Source of the DNA: CAXMST01 sp963712765
GTDB taxonomy: Bacteria; Actinomycetota; Thermoleophilia; Solirubrobacterales; 70-9
DNA: 64,000 nt
Direction of reading: 5' to 3'
Assembly: GCA_963712765.1 (NCBI GenBank)
Contig: CAVQIX010000003.1
Coordinates: forward strand, 682,001-746,000
Positions 10,116 through 19,206 of this stretch are shown here, piece by piece. The notes below the pieces were generated by a model. It made no database searches, had not been told where the DNA came from, and worked only from the letters and a program-made list of their open reading frames with translations. A program made the position numbers and the translations under genes. Each line of letters starts with the position of its first letter. The stretch's first letter is position 1.

Positions 10116-10799
10116 ATGGGTCAAAGAATTCAGCCAGCCGGCTCCGCGGCGCTCGAGGACTACGCGAAGACGATCTACGCGCTTCAGCGCCGCGAGGACG
10201 GGCCGGTCTCGACCTCGGCCCTGGCGGAGCGACTCGAGGTCTCCCCGGGGGCGGTCACCGCGATGCTGAAGCGGCTCGATGAGGCGCAGCTGGTCACCTA
10301 CGAGCCCTATCACGGAGTCGCGTTGACCCCGGCGGGCGAGCGCGTCGCGCTCGAGGTGATCCGGCACCACCGCCTGCTCGAGGCCTACCTGTCGGAGGCC
10401 CTGGGGATGTCGTGGGATCAGGTCCATGCCGAGGCCGAGGTCCTCGAGCACTACATCTCCGAGGAGCTCGAGGCGCTGATCTCCGACGCGCTCGGAAACC
10501 CCAGCTTCGACCCTCACGGCGACCCGATCCCGAACGTCGACCTCGAGCTCGCCGAGGACACCAGCCTGCCGCTCGCGCGGTTGGATGCCGGCGAGGAGGC
10601 GATCTTCGTCCGTATCTCCGACTCCGACGGGGGGATGCTGCGTTATCTGGCTGAGCGCGGAATCGCGCCCGGCGACCGCCTCGAGATGATCGGTCGCGAG
10701 CCCTACGGCGGACCCCTGATGGTCCGGATCGACGGCGAGGCCCATGCGCTGGGAAGCGACCTCGCCGCGGCGATGCGGGTCGCCCCGAGGGCGGACTGA
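10116..10799 (+). CDS. mntR: DtxR/MntR-family metal-dependent repressor
   Basis: A 227-residue regulator with an N-terminal winged helix (about 8-70; YAKTIYALQ and SPGAVTAMLKRL are typical of DtxR recognition helices), a metal-binding/dimer domain (about 75-140) with H, E and C-free ligand positions such as HHRLLEAYL, and a C-terminal FeoA/SH3-like domain (about 155-222). It senses Mn(II) or Fe(II) in the cytoplasm and represses uptake genes. It precedes the Mn/Zn ABC importer by four bases, which argues for that operon as its target. Manganese rather than iron specificity is inferred from this context. Confidence 0.9.
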   Translation: MGQRIQPAGSAALEDYAKTIYALQRREDGPVSTSALAERLEVSPGAVTAMLKRLDEAQLVTYEPYHGVALTPAGERVALEVIRHHRLLEAYLSEALGMSWDQVHAEAEVLEHYISEELEALISDALGNPSFDPHGDPIPNVDLELAEDTSLPLARLDAGEEAIFVRISDSDGGMLRYLAERGIAPGDRLEMIGREPYGGPLMVRIDGEAHALGSDLAAAMRVAPRAD

Positions 10800-10803
10800 G
10801 GCG

Positions 10804-11769
10804 ATGAGGATCTCGGCGAGCAACCGATGGGGCTGGACCCGCCGTGGCGTGACCGCTGTTGCGGCCGCGGTGGTGGTCGTGCTGCTCACCGGCGGCTGTG
10901 GGAGCGACGCTCAGTCCGCCGCGGGCGACGACCGGCTCGAGATAGTGACCACGACCAACTGGCACACCGACCTCGCCGAGGCGATCGGCGGCGAGAAGGT
11001 GAATGTCACCGGGCTGATGGGACCGGGGGTCGATCCCCATCTCTATGTCGCCTCGGCCGGCGACGTCAAGACTCTCGCCGGAGCCGACATCGCGATTCGC
11101 AACGGGCTCGAGCTCGAGGGCAAGATGGACGAGGTCTTCGATGAGATCGGGCAGTCGGTGCCGGTGGTCGCGGTCGGTGAAGCCGTTCCGGAGGAGAACC
11201 TGATCCCGATCGAGGGGGCCGCCGGGGAGTTCGATCCCCACATCTGGTTCGACCCCCAGAACTGGGCCTTCGCCGCCGAGGCCGTGGCCGACGCCCTGAA
11301 GGAGGCCGACCCCGACGACGCCGCCTATTTCGACGAGCGGCTCGCCGAGGTCCAGGCGGATCTAGAGCGGGTCGACGAAACGGTGGGCAAACAGGTCGAG
11401 CGGATCCCGGAACGCTCTCGGATCCTCGTCACCTCCCACGACGCCTTCTCCTACTTCGGCCGCGCCTACGGTCTCGAGATCGCGGCGATCCAGGGCAAGT
11501 CCACCGCGAGCGAGGCGACCACGGCGGACATCGAGCGGGTCGCGGACGCCGTTGCCGCAGGCGACCTTCGCGCCGTGTTCATCGAATCCAGCGTCCCCCA
11601 GCAGACCATCGACGCGGTCCTCGCCGCCGCGGCGCAGCAGGGCCGTGAGGTCGAGATCGGTGGCGAGCTCTACGGCGATTCGCTCGGCAACCCCGGGTCA
11701 CCGGACGGGCGCTACGCGGGCGCGGTGCGCCACAACGCGGACGCGATCGCCTCGGGGCTGGGCTCATGA
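10804..11769 (+). CDS. Mn/Zn ABC transporter substrate-binding lipoprotein
   Basis: A cluster-9 (TroA/MntA/ZnuA) binding protein of 321 residues. It has a signal peptide ending in the lipobox LLTGGC with the lipidated cysteine C32. Metal-ligand regions are visible as GVDPHLYV, FDPHIWFDPQ, TSHDAFSYFGRAYGL and, near the end, SSVPQQT. It lacks the long His-rich loop of many zinc proteins, which leans toward manganese. The ATG at 10804 follows the regulator stop by four bases, and the stop overlaps the ATPase start (ATGA), so the operon is tightly coupled. Confidence 0.92.
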   Translation: MRISASNRWGWTRRGVTAVAAAVVVVLLTGGCGSDAQSAAGDDRLEIVTTTNWHTDLAEAIGGEKVNVTGLMGPGVDPHLYVASAGDVKTLAGADIAIRNGLELEGKMDEVFDEIGQSVPVVAVGEAVPEENLIPIEGAAGEFDPHIWFDPQNWAFAAEAVADALKEADPDDAAYFDERLAEVQADLERVDETVGKQVERIPERSRILVTSHDAFSYFGRAYGLEIAAIQGKSTASEATTADIERVADAVAAGDLRAVFIESSVPQQTIDAVLAAAAQQGREVEIGGELYGDSLGNPGSPDGRYAGAVRHNADAIASGLGS

Positions 11770-12553
11770 GCACCGATCGGCTCGCGGCACCGGGTCCGCC
11801 CGCGCTCGAGGTCCGGCGGCTGACCGTCAGCTACTCCAGCCAGCCGGTCCTTTGGGACGTGGATGCGACCTTCCCGGCAGGGGGGCTTTCGGCGATCATC
11901 GGGCCCAACGGGGCCGGGAAGTCGACGCTGCTTCGAGCCGCGCTCGGGTTGCTCCCGGCCGACGCCGGCCAGAGCCTCATCGAGGGGCATCCGGCCCGGG
12001 AGGTCCTCGATCGCGTCGCCTACGTCCCGCAGCGTGACGCGGTCGACTGGGACTTCCCGATCACCGTGCGCGAGGTCGTCGAGATGGGTCGCTACCGCGA
12101 GGCCGGATGGCTTCGCCGCGTCGGGCGCGGTGATCAGGGGATCGTCGCCGAAAGTCTCGAGCGCGTCGGGATGACCGCGATGTCGGGCCGTCAGATCGGT
12201 GACCTCTCCGGCGGTCAGCGGCAGCGGGTCTTCCTCGCCCGTGCGCTCGCCCAGCAGGCGCCGGTGATGGTGATGGATGAGCCCTTCGCGGGCATCGACG
12301 CGCGGACCGAGGCCTCGATCCTCGAGCTGCTCGGTGAGCTTCGCGACGAGGGGCGATCGGTGATCGTCGTCCATCACGATCTCGGTACCGTCCGCTCGCG
12401 CTTCGATTGGGCGCTGCTCCTCAACGTGCGCGCGATCGCCTGCGGCCCGGTGGCGGAGGCGCTCTCGCCGGAGAACCTACACCGCGCCTACGGCGCGGCA
12501 GCGGCCCTCCCCGACGGGGCCTCGGCGGATGGGGGACGTCGTGGGCCCACTGA
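11766..12553 (+). CDS. Mn/Zn ABC transporter ATPase (stop codon displaced by a probable 1-base deletion)
   Basis: The ATP-hydrolysing subunit of the importer. Walker A GPNGAGKST lies at 46-54, the signature LSGGQ at 147-151, Walker B with VMVMDEP at about 167-173, and the H-loop histidine in VHHD. Recognisable sequence ends near residue 254 (base 12528). As written, the frame has no stop there and runs on to 13493 as an arginine-rich shadow of the permease gene. Adding one G to the GGGGG run at 12531-12535 gives a short tail ending in a TGA at 12551, the usual length for this family. The end given here assumes that correction. Confidence 0.85.
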
Positions 12554-13785
12554 TCGAGGCGCTGCCGCTCCCCTACACGGACGCGGTCGTTGCCACCGGC
12601 GCCGCGATCCTGGGCATGCTTGCCGGCGTCGTCGGGGTCACCGCCGTGCTTCGAGAGAGAACCCTGGTCGCCGACGCGCTCGCCCATGCCGCGCTGCCGG
12701 GGATCGCGCTGGCATTCCTGATCACAGGGGCCAAGGACCCGGCATCGCTGCTGGTCGGAGCCGCGCTCGCCGGGATCGTCGGTGCGGTGATGATCGTCGG
12801 CATCGAGCGCACCGGCCGGATCCGACCGGACGCCGCGATCGGAGTCGTGCTCTCCGGCTTCTTCTCGATCGGGATCGTCTTGATCTCCTACATATCTTCG
12901 ACCGACAACGCCAATCAGGCCGGTCTCAGCAACTACCTGTTCGGTCAGGCGGCCGGACTGGTCGAGCGCGACGTCAACACCTACGCGATCCTGGCGCTGG
13001 TGACCCTGGCGCTGATGGCGATCAGCTACCGGCCGCTGAAGGCGACCCTGTTCGACCCTGCCTTTGCCGCCTCGCTCGGCGTGCCGGTCAGGGCCCTCGA
13101 GCTGTTCATGACCGCGCTGCTCGTCTGCGCGGTGATCGTCGGTCTGCGCACGGTCGGCGCGATCCTGATGGTCGCGATGATCGTCGTCCCGGCGGCAGCC
13201 GCGCGGCAGTTCTCCTTCCGACTGGCGACGATGCTGCCGCTGGCCGGGTTCCTGGGCGCCGCCGTCGGAGTCACCGGCTCGCTGCTGTCGACCGCGTCGC
13301 AGACGCCGACCGGTCCAATCATCGTCTTGGTCGGACTCTCGGTGGTGCTGCTCTCGCTGGCCTTCGCGCCGGATCGTGGCTTCGTCTGGCGAGGGCGGAA
13401 GCTGCGCCGGGCCCGGCGCAGGCGGCTGGTCGAGGGCGTGATGGTCGACATCGAGACCTCGATGCACGCGGGGCCACCGGCGACCCCGCATGAGCTCGAG
13501 CTGGCCAGCGGCCGCTCGCCGCGGGAGCTGCGCCGCGCGCTCGGCGACCTCGATCGGGCCGGCCTGCTCGAGCACGAGGGCGATCGCCTGGTCCTGACCG
13601 AGGCCGGCGCCGCCGCAGCGCACACCGTCCTCGAACAGCGCGATCTGTGGTCGGCCTGGCTCGAGCACGGATGGCGGCTGGAGCTCGGCGACGCCCGCGA
13701 GCCCGATCCCACCAATCTGCGCGGCAGCCTCGGAGACGAGGCCGTCGATCGCCTCGCGGCGCTTGCGGCCGGGAGCCCGACATGA
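12529..13785 (+). CDS. Mn/Zn ABC transporter permease with C-terminal winged-helix domain
   Basis: Residues about 10-285 form a typical cluster-9 permease (ABC-3 family) with eight or so membrane helices and the DALAHAALPGIALAF motif. After a basic linker, RRARRRRLVEG, residues about 315-418 are soluble and resemble the DNA-binding part of DtxR-type regulators: helix words PRELRRALGDLDRAGLL and a wing ending LTEAGAAAA. Such permease-regulator fusions are known in actinobacteria; the tail might sense metal or bind DNA at the membrane. Given the suspected missing G at 12531-12535, the true start may be GTG 12541. The stop overlaps the next start. Confidence 0.88.
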   Translation: MGDVVGPLIEALPLPYTDAVVATGAAILGMLAGVVGVTAVLRERTLVADALAHAALPGIALAFLITGAKDPASLLVGAALAGIVGAVMIVGIERTGRIRPDAAIGVVLSGFFSIGIVLISYISSTDNANQAGLSNYLFGQAAGLVERDVNTYAILALVTLALMAISYRPLKATLFDPAFAASLGVPVRALELFMTALLVCAVIVGLRTVGAILMVAMIVVPAAAARQFSFRLATMLPLAGFLGAAVGVTGSLLSTASQTPTGPIIVLVGLSVVLLSLAFAPDRGFVWRGRKLRRARRRRLVEGVMVDIETSMHAGPPATPHELELASGRSPRELRRALGDLDRAGLLEHEGDRLVLTEAGAAAAHTVLEQRDLWSAWLEHGWRLELGDAREPDPTNLRGSLGDEAVDRLAALAAGSPT

Positions 13786-14702
13786 GCCCGGACCTGGCGA
13801 TCGTGCTGACCGCTGGATTCACGGCCACCGCCTGCGGGCTGCTGGGCCCGTTCCTCGTGCTCCGACGGGTCTCGCTGATGGGAGACGCGGTATCCCACGC
13901 AGTCCTGCCGGGGATCGTCCTGGTCTGGATCCTGCTCGCGACCCGGGCCACATTGCCGGTGATTGTCGGCGCAGCGTTGTTCGGAGTCGTCTGCGTGCTC
14001 GCGGTCGAGGGTCTGCGGGGCACCGGGCTGGTCAAGGCTGACGCCGCGATCGCGCTCGTCTTTCCGGCGCTGTTCGCGCTCGGCGTGCTCGGGATCAATC
14101 GGTTCGCCGGCAACATCCATCTCGACCTCGACTCGACGATCTATGGCGAGATCGCCTTCGTCCCCTTCCGCACCGTCGGCTTCGGCGTCCCGCAGGCGCT
14201 CGTTGCAATCGGCGTGATCGCGGCGATCAACCTCTCGCTGCTGCTCGCCTTCTGGAAGGAGCTCAAGGCGACCACCTTCGATCCGGACTTCGCACGGACC
14301 ATCGGCATACCGCCGAAGCTGATCTCGCGTCTGCTGCTCGTCGCCGTCGCGGTGACCGCGGTCACCGCATTCGAGTCGGTGGGGGCGATCCTCGTGATCA
14401 CCCTGCTGATCGTGCCGGCGGCGACCGCCTACCTGGTCACCGACCGGCTCTGGTTGATGGTCGCCGTCACGCTCGCGATCGGCTGGACGGCTGCGATCGT
14501 CGGCTACCAGGGCGCGGTGGCGATCGACGCCTCGATCGCCGGCGCGATGGGCGTCGTCGCCACCGCCTGCTTCGTCCTCGCGCTGCTCGCCTCGCCCAGA
14601 TACGGCCTGATCGCCCGCGCCGTTCAGCGGGGACGACGACGACGACGGATGCTGCGCGCGCTCGAGGCCGAGGGCGTTCCTGAAGCGCTCCGATCGGGCT
14701 GA
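13782..14702 (+). CDS. Second Mn/Zn ABC transporter permease
   Basis: An ABC-3 family permease of 306 residues with about eight to nine helices and the conserved GDAVSHAVLPGIVLVW motif. It begins in an ATGA overlap with the preceding permease. Two different permease genes in one operon imply a heterodimeric membrane channel, as in MntC/MntD or MtsC-type systems. The C-terminus ends in a short arginine-rich tail without an extra domain. It is the last gene of the regulator-importer operon. Confidence 0.9.
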   Translation: MSPDLAIVLTAGFTATACGLLGPFLVLRRVSLMGDAVSHAVLPGIVLVWILLATRATLPVIVGAALFGVVCVLAVEGLRGTGLVKADAAIALVFPALFALGVLGINRFAGNIHLDLDSTIYGEIAFVPFRTVGFGVPQALVAIGVIAAINLSLLLAFWKELKATTFDPDFARTIGIPPKLISRLLLVAVAVTAVTAFESVGAILVITLLIVPAATAYLVTDRLWLMVAVTLAIGWTAAIVGYQGAVAIDASIAGAMGVVATACFVLALLASPRYGLIARAVQRGRRRRRMLRALEAEGVPEALRSG

Positions 14703-14799
14703 TCCCGGTCCGGTCCGGTGGCTGGGACTGCCGACGCCTTCGCCGACGAGACATCGCGGCCTGAGCTGGAGCGCATCTCGGCGCTGCTAGCTTGCCCAT

Positions 14800-16200
14800 G
14801 TGGGCACCAGTGACACCGCGGGAGCACTGATCATCTTCGGTATCACCGGTGACCTCGCCCGCAAGCAGACCTTCGCCGCGCTGTACAAGCTCGAGGCCCG
14901 TGGCGACATCCCCTGTCAGATCCTCGGGGTGGGCCGTCGCGATTGGGAGGATTCCGACCTGCGCGAGCACGCCTCCGAGGCGATCGCCGAGACCGTGGAG
15001 GGTCCGGACAGCAAGACGCTCGACACCTTCCTCGATCGGCTCAGCTACCTCTCGGGCAACTACGACGAGCCCTCGACCTTCGAGCAGATCGGTGAGCGGC
15101 TCGAGGGGCGCCACCCACTCTTCTATCTCGAGACCCCACCCTCGCTGTTCGCGCCGATCGTCGATCGGATCGGCGAGGCTGGACTGGCCGAGGACGGCCG
15201 CGTCCTGATCGAGAAGCCCTTCGGCCACGATCTCGATTCCGCCCGCGATCTCGATTCGAGGCTATCCGAGGTGCTCGCCGACGACCAGATCCTCCGGCTC
15301 GACCACTTCCTCGGCAAGGAGCCGGTGATGGACATCCTCTATCTGCGGTTCGCCAACGCGATCCTCGAGCCGGTCTGGAATCGCCGCTACATCGAGTCGG
15401 TCCAGATCACCCTGGCGGAGAGCTTCGGGGTCGAGGGACGAGGCGCCTTCTTCGACAAGGTCGGGGCGGTCCGCGACGTGGTCCAGAACCACCTGCTCCA
15501 AGTGCTCTCACTGGTCGCCATGGAGCCACCGTCGGCGGGGCCTGACGACACCGACTCGATCCGCGACCGCAAGTCAGATCTGTTCCGGGCGATGCCCGCG
15601 GCCGACCCGGACCGCTTCATCAGCGGCCAGTACGACGGCTACCGGGACATCGATAAGGTCGAGCCGGACTCCGAGACCGAGACGTTCGCCGCCCTCGAGC
15701 TCTCGATCGACAACTGGCGCTGGGAGGGCGTCCCCTTCTTCATCCGCGCCGGCAAGCGCCTCCCCGTCGACGCGACCGAGGTCAGGATCATCTTTCAGCG
15801 ACCGCCGCGGCTCGGGATCGGTGGGCGGCAGGTGCCCGACGCCAACGAGCTGATCATCAGGCTCAAGCCGGATCCTGGCGCCGAGCTCTGTCTGCTGGCC
15901 AAGCGAGGTGGGCAGGACCGGCTCCACAGGGTCCACCTCGACCTCTTCTTCGACGAGCAGATCGACAACCAGCCGGGCCCCTACGAGCGGCTCCTCGATG
16001 ATGCGCTCCACGGCCGCTATGACCTGTTCCCCGATCAGGACTCGGTCGAGCAGACCTGGCGGATCGTCCAGCCACTTCTCGACCGGCCGGCCCAGAGCAC
16101 CTATGAACCCGGCAGCTGGGGGCCCGAAGGGGTCGACGAGATGCTCGCGGGCTTCGGGGGTTGGCGCCAGCCCTGGATACAGACCCGCGGCGGCGATTGA
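14800..16200 (+). CDS. zwf: Glucose-6-phosphate 1-dehydrogenase
   Basis: The enzyme oxidises glucose-6-phosphate with NAD(P)+ in the first step of the oxidative pentose phosphate pathway. The N-terminal Rossmann fold begins FGITGDLARKQTF, the substrate signature RLDHFLGKEPV carries D168, H169 and K173, and the C-terminal beta domain follows. At 466 residues it is slightly short for the family. The GTG at 14800 is preferred because an ATG two bases earlier is out of frame. Unlike many actinobacteria, it is not next to tal, opcA or pgl in this window. Confidence 0.95.
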   Translation: MGTSDTAGALIIFGITGDLARKQTFAALYKLEARGDIPCQILGVGRRDWEDSDLREHASEAIAETVEGPDSKTLDTFLDRLSYLSGNYDEPSTFEQIGERLEGRHPLFYLETPPSLFAPIVDRIGEAGLAEDGRVLIEKPFGHDLDSARDLDSRLSEVLADDQILRLDHFLGKEPVMDILYLRFANAILEPVWNRRYIESVQITLAESFGVEGRGAFFDKVGAVRDVVQNHLLQVLSLVAMEPPSAGPDDTDSIRDRKSDLFRAMPAADPDRFISGQYDGYRDIDKVEPDSETETFAALELSIDNWRWEGVPFFIRAGKRLPVDATEVRIIFQRPPRLGIGGRQVPDANELIIRLKPDPGAELCLLAKRGGQDRLHRVHLDLFFDEQIDNQPGPYERLLDDALHGRYDLFPDQDSVEQTWRIVQPLLDRPAQSTYEPGSWGPEGVDEMLAGFGGWRQPWIQTRGGD

Positions 16201-16309
16201 TCGCGGGTCGAGGCGGAGGAACGACGTCGAATCGATCTCGCAGGGGTCCCACTGCGGTTCCTCTCAGCAGCGGCAGAGCGTCTGGGGGTCGTTGAGCTGG
16301 ATCTACCCG

Positions 16310-17154
16310 TCACCCATCGGCGCCTCCGGGAGCGGCGCTCGGGGAGAGGAAATCGAGCAGCGCCTGACGACAGCGCTGGGCCGCGTCGCTCCAGACGAAG
16401 TGGCCCGCTCCCTCGACTACGACCAGCTCGGCGTGCGGGATCTCCTGCTTGAACCTGTGCGCTCCGGCCACCGGAGCGAACTCATCGTCCTCTCCCCAGA
16501 TCAACAGCGTCGGGACATCGAGCTCGGCGAGCTTTCCCCGCTCGGACTCGAGCTTGGAGAACTCGCCCGAGCGATACATCTCGAGCACACCCGCCCGTCC
16601 CTCGGGGGTCGAGAAGGCCTTGAAGTACTCGTCGACGGCCTCATCGGTCAGGCCGCGGCCGCTCGCGGCCATGATCTGGCCGAGCGCCGCCCGGTCGATC
16701 GCCTCGACCATCTGCTCCCCCTGGCCCTCCGTGCGAAGGCCTTGGCCATCCCGTGCCACTTGCCGTCGGGGAAGAAGCCACTGTCGCTGATCACCAATCC
16801 GGCGATCCGCACCGGGTTCCGAGCCGCCCACCGGAGGCCGATCAGCCCGCCCCAGTCGTGGACGACGAGGACCGCCGGATCGAGCCCGATCTCGGTGACG
16901 AACTCCTCCAGAGCCTCGATGTGGCGCTCCCAGGTTGCGGGTGGGTCGGGCGGGGAGTCGCCGTAGCCGAGCAGATCGGGGGCGACGGCCCGGCGCCCGC
17001 TCTCGGCGATCGGGACCAGCAGCTCTCTCCACATGAACGAGGTCTCGGGGAATCCGTGCAGGAGGAGGACGGGCGGGGCCGTCTCGGCCCGGTCGGGTGT
17101 GGCTTCGCGAAAGGCAAGCCTCCCTCCGCGTTTGAGTGCGACCGCAGCGCTCAC
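16310..17154 (-). CDS. Alpha/beta hydrolase, haloalkane-dehalogenase/epoxide-hydrolase-like, frameshifted
   Basis: The N-terminal half carries the oxyanion motif HGFPETSFMWRE and the nucleophile motif HDWGGLIGL (Asp nucleophile). The C-terminal half carries WGEDDEF and the catalytic histidine in GAGHFVW, but it lies in another frame. The break is near 16735-16740: inserting one base in GGCCTT (to GGCCCTT) joins KWHGMAKA to LRTEGQGEQM smoothly. The true start is the GTG at 17154, which overlaps the sulfotransferase stop. The substrate is unknown. The break is most easily explained as a homopolymer deletion. Confidence 0.8.
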
Positions 17155-18308
17155 CAGTCGTTGTCCCGCTCGTAGTCGAGCTCGATCAGGAGCTTGCCGG
17201 CGACCCGCTTGAAGGTGTCGCGGTCCTCGGCGGTGAAGCTCGTGCGCCAATCCCCCGCGACGCCCTTGCGTCGGAAGCTCGAGGGGTCCTCCTCGCCCGG
17301 TTCACGTCCCGAGCGGCGCTCGAAGCTACTCGCCTCGATGCAGGCGGCGGCGACCCGCTCGGAGGAGTCGGCCCCGAGGAGGTCGAGGACCCTCCGCAGC
17401 TCAGCCTCGGGCGCCTCGAGCATCTCCTCGTAGCGGACCTCCAGGTAGCGATTCGCGAGCAGACCCCGACCGTCGCTCCGCGCCGCCGCGGTCAGGCTCC
17501 GCCAGCGGGCGGCGGTTCCCTCCAGGTGACCCTCGGTGAACAGACTCTCACCGCCCGGCCCGAACGAGCCCGGGTCGGCCCGGTAGCGGTCGCGCTTCGC
17601 CGCCAGGACCGCGTCGAGCGGCCTGCCCGTGATTCTCTCCCGGTTGTTCCAGATGTGGTGCACGGCCGAGACCGCTGCGTCCCGGCCGTCGCGGATGACG
17701 TGGACGACGCGGGCCTCCGGGAGGGTGGTGACTATCTGTTCGACGACGCCGGGGCCGTTCAGCGGTGTTTTGTCGCCGGCGATCCGCTTCCCGCTCGCCT
17801 CCAAACGCGAGCCCATGATCTCGGCCGCCGCCGCGGCCGCAAGCCGCGCTGCCTGAGGCCCGAACTCGACGCCGCGGGTCCAGGCCGAATGGTGGCTCCA
17901 TTCGCGCAGCTCGGCCGAGTCGAGCAGGGCCCGGTAGAGAGAGCGGGCGTGGGGGGCGGCGTCTTCGTCGCCGCGCCCGAAGAACTGGCCCTCGCCCTTG
18001 CAGAGGATCTCGGGGTGCTGGTCCAGCGCCTCCATCAGCCACGATGTCCCCGACTTGCCGCGTCCGACGATGAAGAACAGTGGGGTCGTCGGGGAGGGGG
18101 CGGCAGACCTCATCGCCCAGCGGTTCTCCCGATTCCAGCTCAGGTTCTTGAGGAGCCGTCGGGCGAGCGGGATCTGGCGGACCTGTTCGTAGCGCGCCTC
18201 GGCCCGGAGGCGCAGCTGACGCTCGCGCTCGAGCGCGGCCCTCGCCTGGATCAGCTCCTCGCCCCCGCTGTCGCTCTCTTCGCCCATCAGCTCTCCGTCG
18301 CCGCGCAC
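17151..18308 (-). CDS. Sulfotransferase-family protein
   Basis: A PAPS-dependent sulfotransferase-like protein of 385 residues. The 5'-phosphosulfate loop GRGKSGTSWL lies at about 83-92, the 3'-phosphate motif RDGRDAAVS in the middle, and the C-terminal FRRKGVAGDWR region matches the conserved RKG..GDW motif. The first 60 residues are a charged probable coiled coil. An ATG seven codons in (18287) is an alternative start. It overlaps the downstream hydrolase by GTGA. The acceptor is unknown; a surface glycan or lipid is plausible but not shown. Confidence 0.88.
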   Translation of the reverse strand: MRGDGELMGEESDSGGEELIQARAALERERQLRLRAEARYEQVRQIPLARRLLKNLSWNRENRWAMRSAAPSPTTPLFFIVGRGKSGTSWLMEALDQHPEILCKGEGQFFGRGDEDAAPHARSLYRALLDSAELREWSHHSAWTRGVEFGPQAARLAAAAAAEIMGSRLEASGKRIAGDKTPLNGPGVVEQIVTTLPEARVVHVIRDGRDAAVSAVHHIWNNRERITGRPLDAVLAAKRDRYRADPGSFGPGGESLFTEGHLEGTAARWRSLTAAARSDGRGLLANRYLEVRYEEMLEAPEAELRRVLDLLGADSSERVAAACIEASSFERRSGREPGEEDPSSFRRKGVAGDWRTSFTAEDRDTFKRVAGKLLIELDYERDNDW

Positions 18309-18395
18309 CCTAGGTCGCCTGGGCGAGTCTAGATGCAGCCACGGCAGTCGCCCCCGATCGATCTCGCCGGCGGCGCTACCCTTCGCGGCCCCAGC

Positions 18396-18466
18396 GGCGC
18401 CTTGGCGGAGTGGTTACGCAGCGGCCTGCAAAGCCGTTTACGCCGGTTCGATTCCGGCAGGCGCCT
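18396..18466 (+). tRNA. tRNA-Cys (anticodon GCA)
   Basis: The acceptor stem pairs GGCGCCT with AGGCGCC. The anticodon loop CTGCAAA gives GCA, and the T-arm GCCGG-TTCGATT-CCGGC is intact. The discriminator is T, as usual for tRNA-Cys. CCA is not encoded. Confidence 0.97.
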
Positions 18467-18803
18467 TCAACTTGAACGATCAGCGCCGCAGAGGACCTGC
18501 GCAGGAACCGCATCCCGGGGCCCAAACCGCCGGAGGGCGCCCCGAGTGCGCCCGCCTACCCACCGAGGACGACTGCGCTGACCCCTGCGGAGACATCGAC
18601 GTTCGGGATCGCATCGCCGCCTGCTTGGTCGCACTTGAATGCGATCCGCGCTTCGTGCTGACCCGGAGGTACGGAGGCGGTCGTTACCCCGGTGGTGCAA
18701 TCGCCTCAGTCCTCGCGTTGGCTGGATCGGCTGGGATGGCCTGGTGTAGGATCGCCCGTCAGGCGGCGTCGTAGGGCAGTCACGGTCCAAGGAGTGGAGA
18801 GCC
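18467..18803 (+). other. Intergenic stretch without a convincing gene
   Basis: Between tRNA-Cys and the NTF2-fold gene both strands have open stretches, but none has a start with ribosome-binding site, a known motif or consistent codon use. One minus-strand frame (about 18560-18700) has protein-like composition but is interrupted by stops. It may hold a decayed gene. Confidence 0.4.
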
Positions 18804-19178
18804 ATGGTGAAAGACGAGCTGGTCGAGCAACTGCGGGCTGCCTACGAGGAGTGGATTCGCGGCAACCCTGAGCCGGCGGTCGCGATGCTGTCCGAGGACA
18901 TCGCCTGGATCGTGCCCGGCAACAGCGCGGTGAGCGGCACCTATAACGGCATCGACGAGGTGATGGGCCACTGGAAGGCCCTCGGCGAGCAAATGCGTGG
19001 CCTCGAGCTGCAACAGGTCTTGTCGGGGGGCGACTACGTGGCCGTCTTCAACATGGTCAGGCTGACGACGGGCTCGGCGTTCCAGGTCGACGTCTGGCGA
19101 TTCGAGGACGGCAAGGCGATCGAGTTCCAAGTTGCCGCGGACACCGCCCTCCTCGAGAGCGCTTTCGGCAGCAAGTAG
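18804..19178 (+). CDS. SnoaL-like / NTF2-fold protein
   Basis: This 124-residue protein matches the small cone-shaped NTF2/SnoaL fold. An N-terminal helix pair ends in AMLSEDIAWIVPG, followed by the curved sheet with VAVFNMVRLTTG and VDVWRFEDGKAIEFQ. These proteins often act as isomerases, hydrolases or ligand-binding proteins; the substrate here cannot be read. GGAGTGGAGAG lies just before the ATG. It is convergent with the downstream CDF-like gene. Confidence 0.82.
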   Translation: MVKDELVEQLRAAYEEWIRGNPEPAVAMLSEDIAWIVPGNSAVSGTYNGIDEVMGHWKALGEQMRGLELQQVLSGGDYVAVFNMVRLTTGSAFQVDVWRFEDGKAIEFQVAADTALLESAFGSK

Positions 19179-19206
19179 ACCACCCACTTGGGAGGCCCAC
19201 AAGGCC

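Noticed and set aside
12554..13493. Arg-rich C-terminal extension of the transporter ATPase
   Set aside because: It is the out-of-frame translation of the permease gene and appears only because of a probable missing base.
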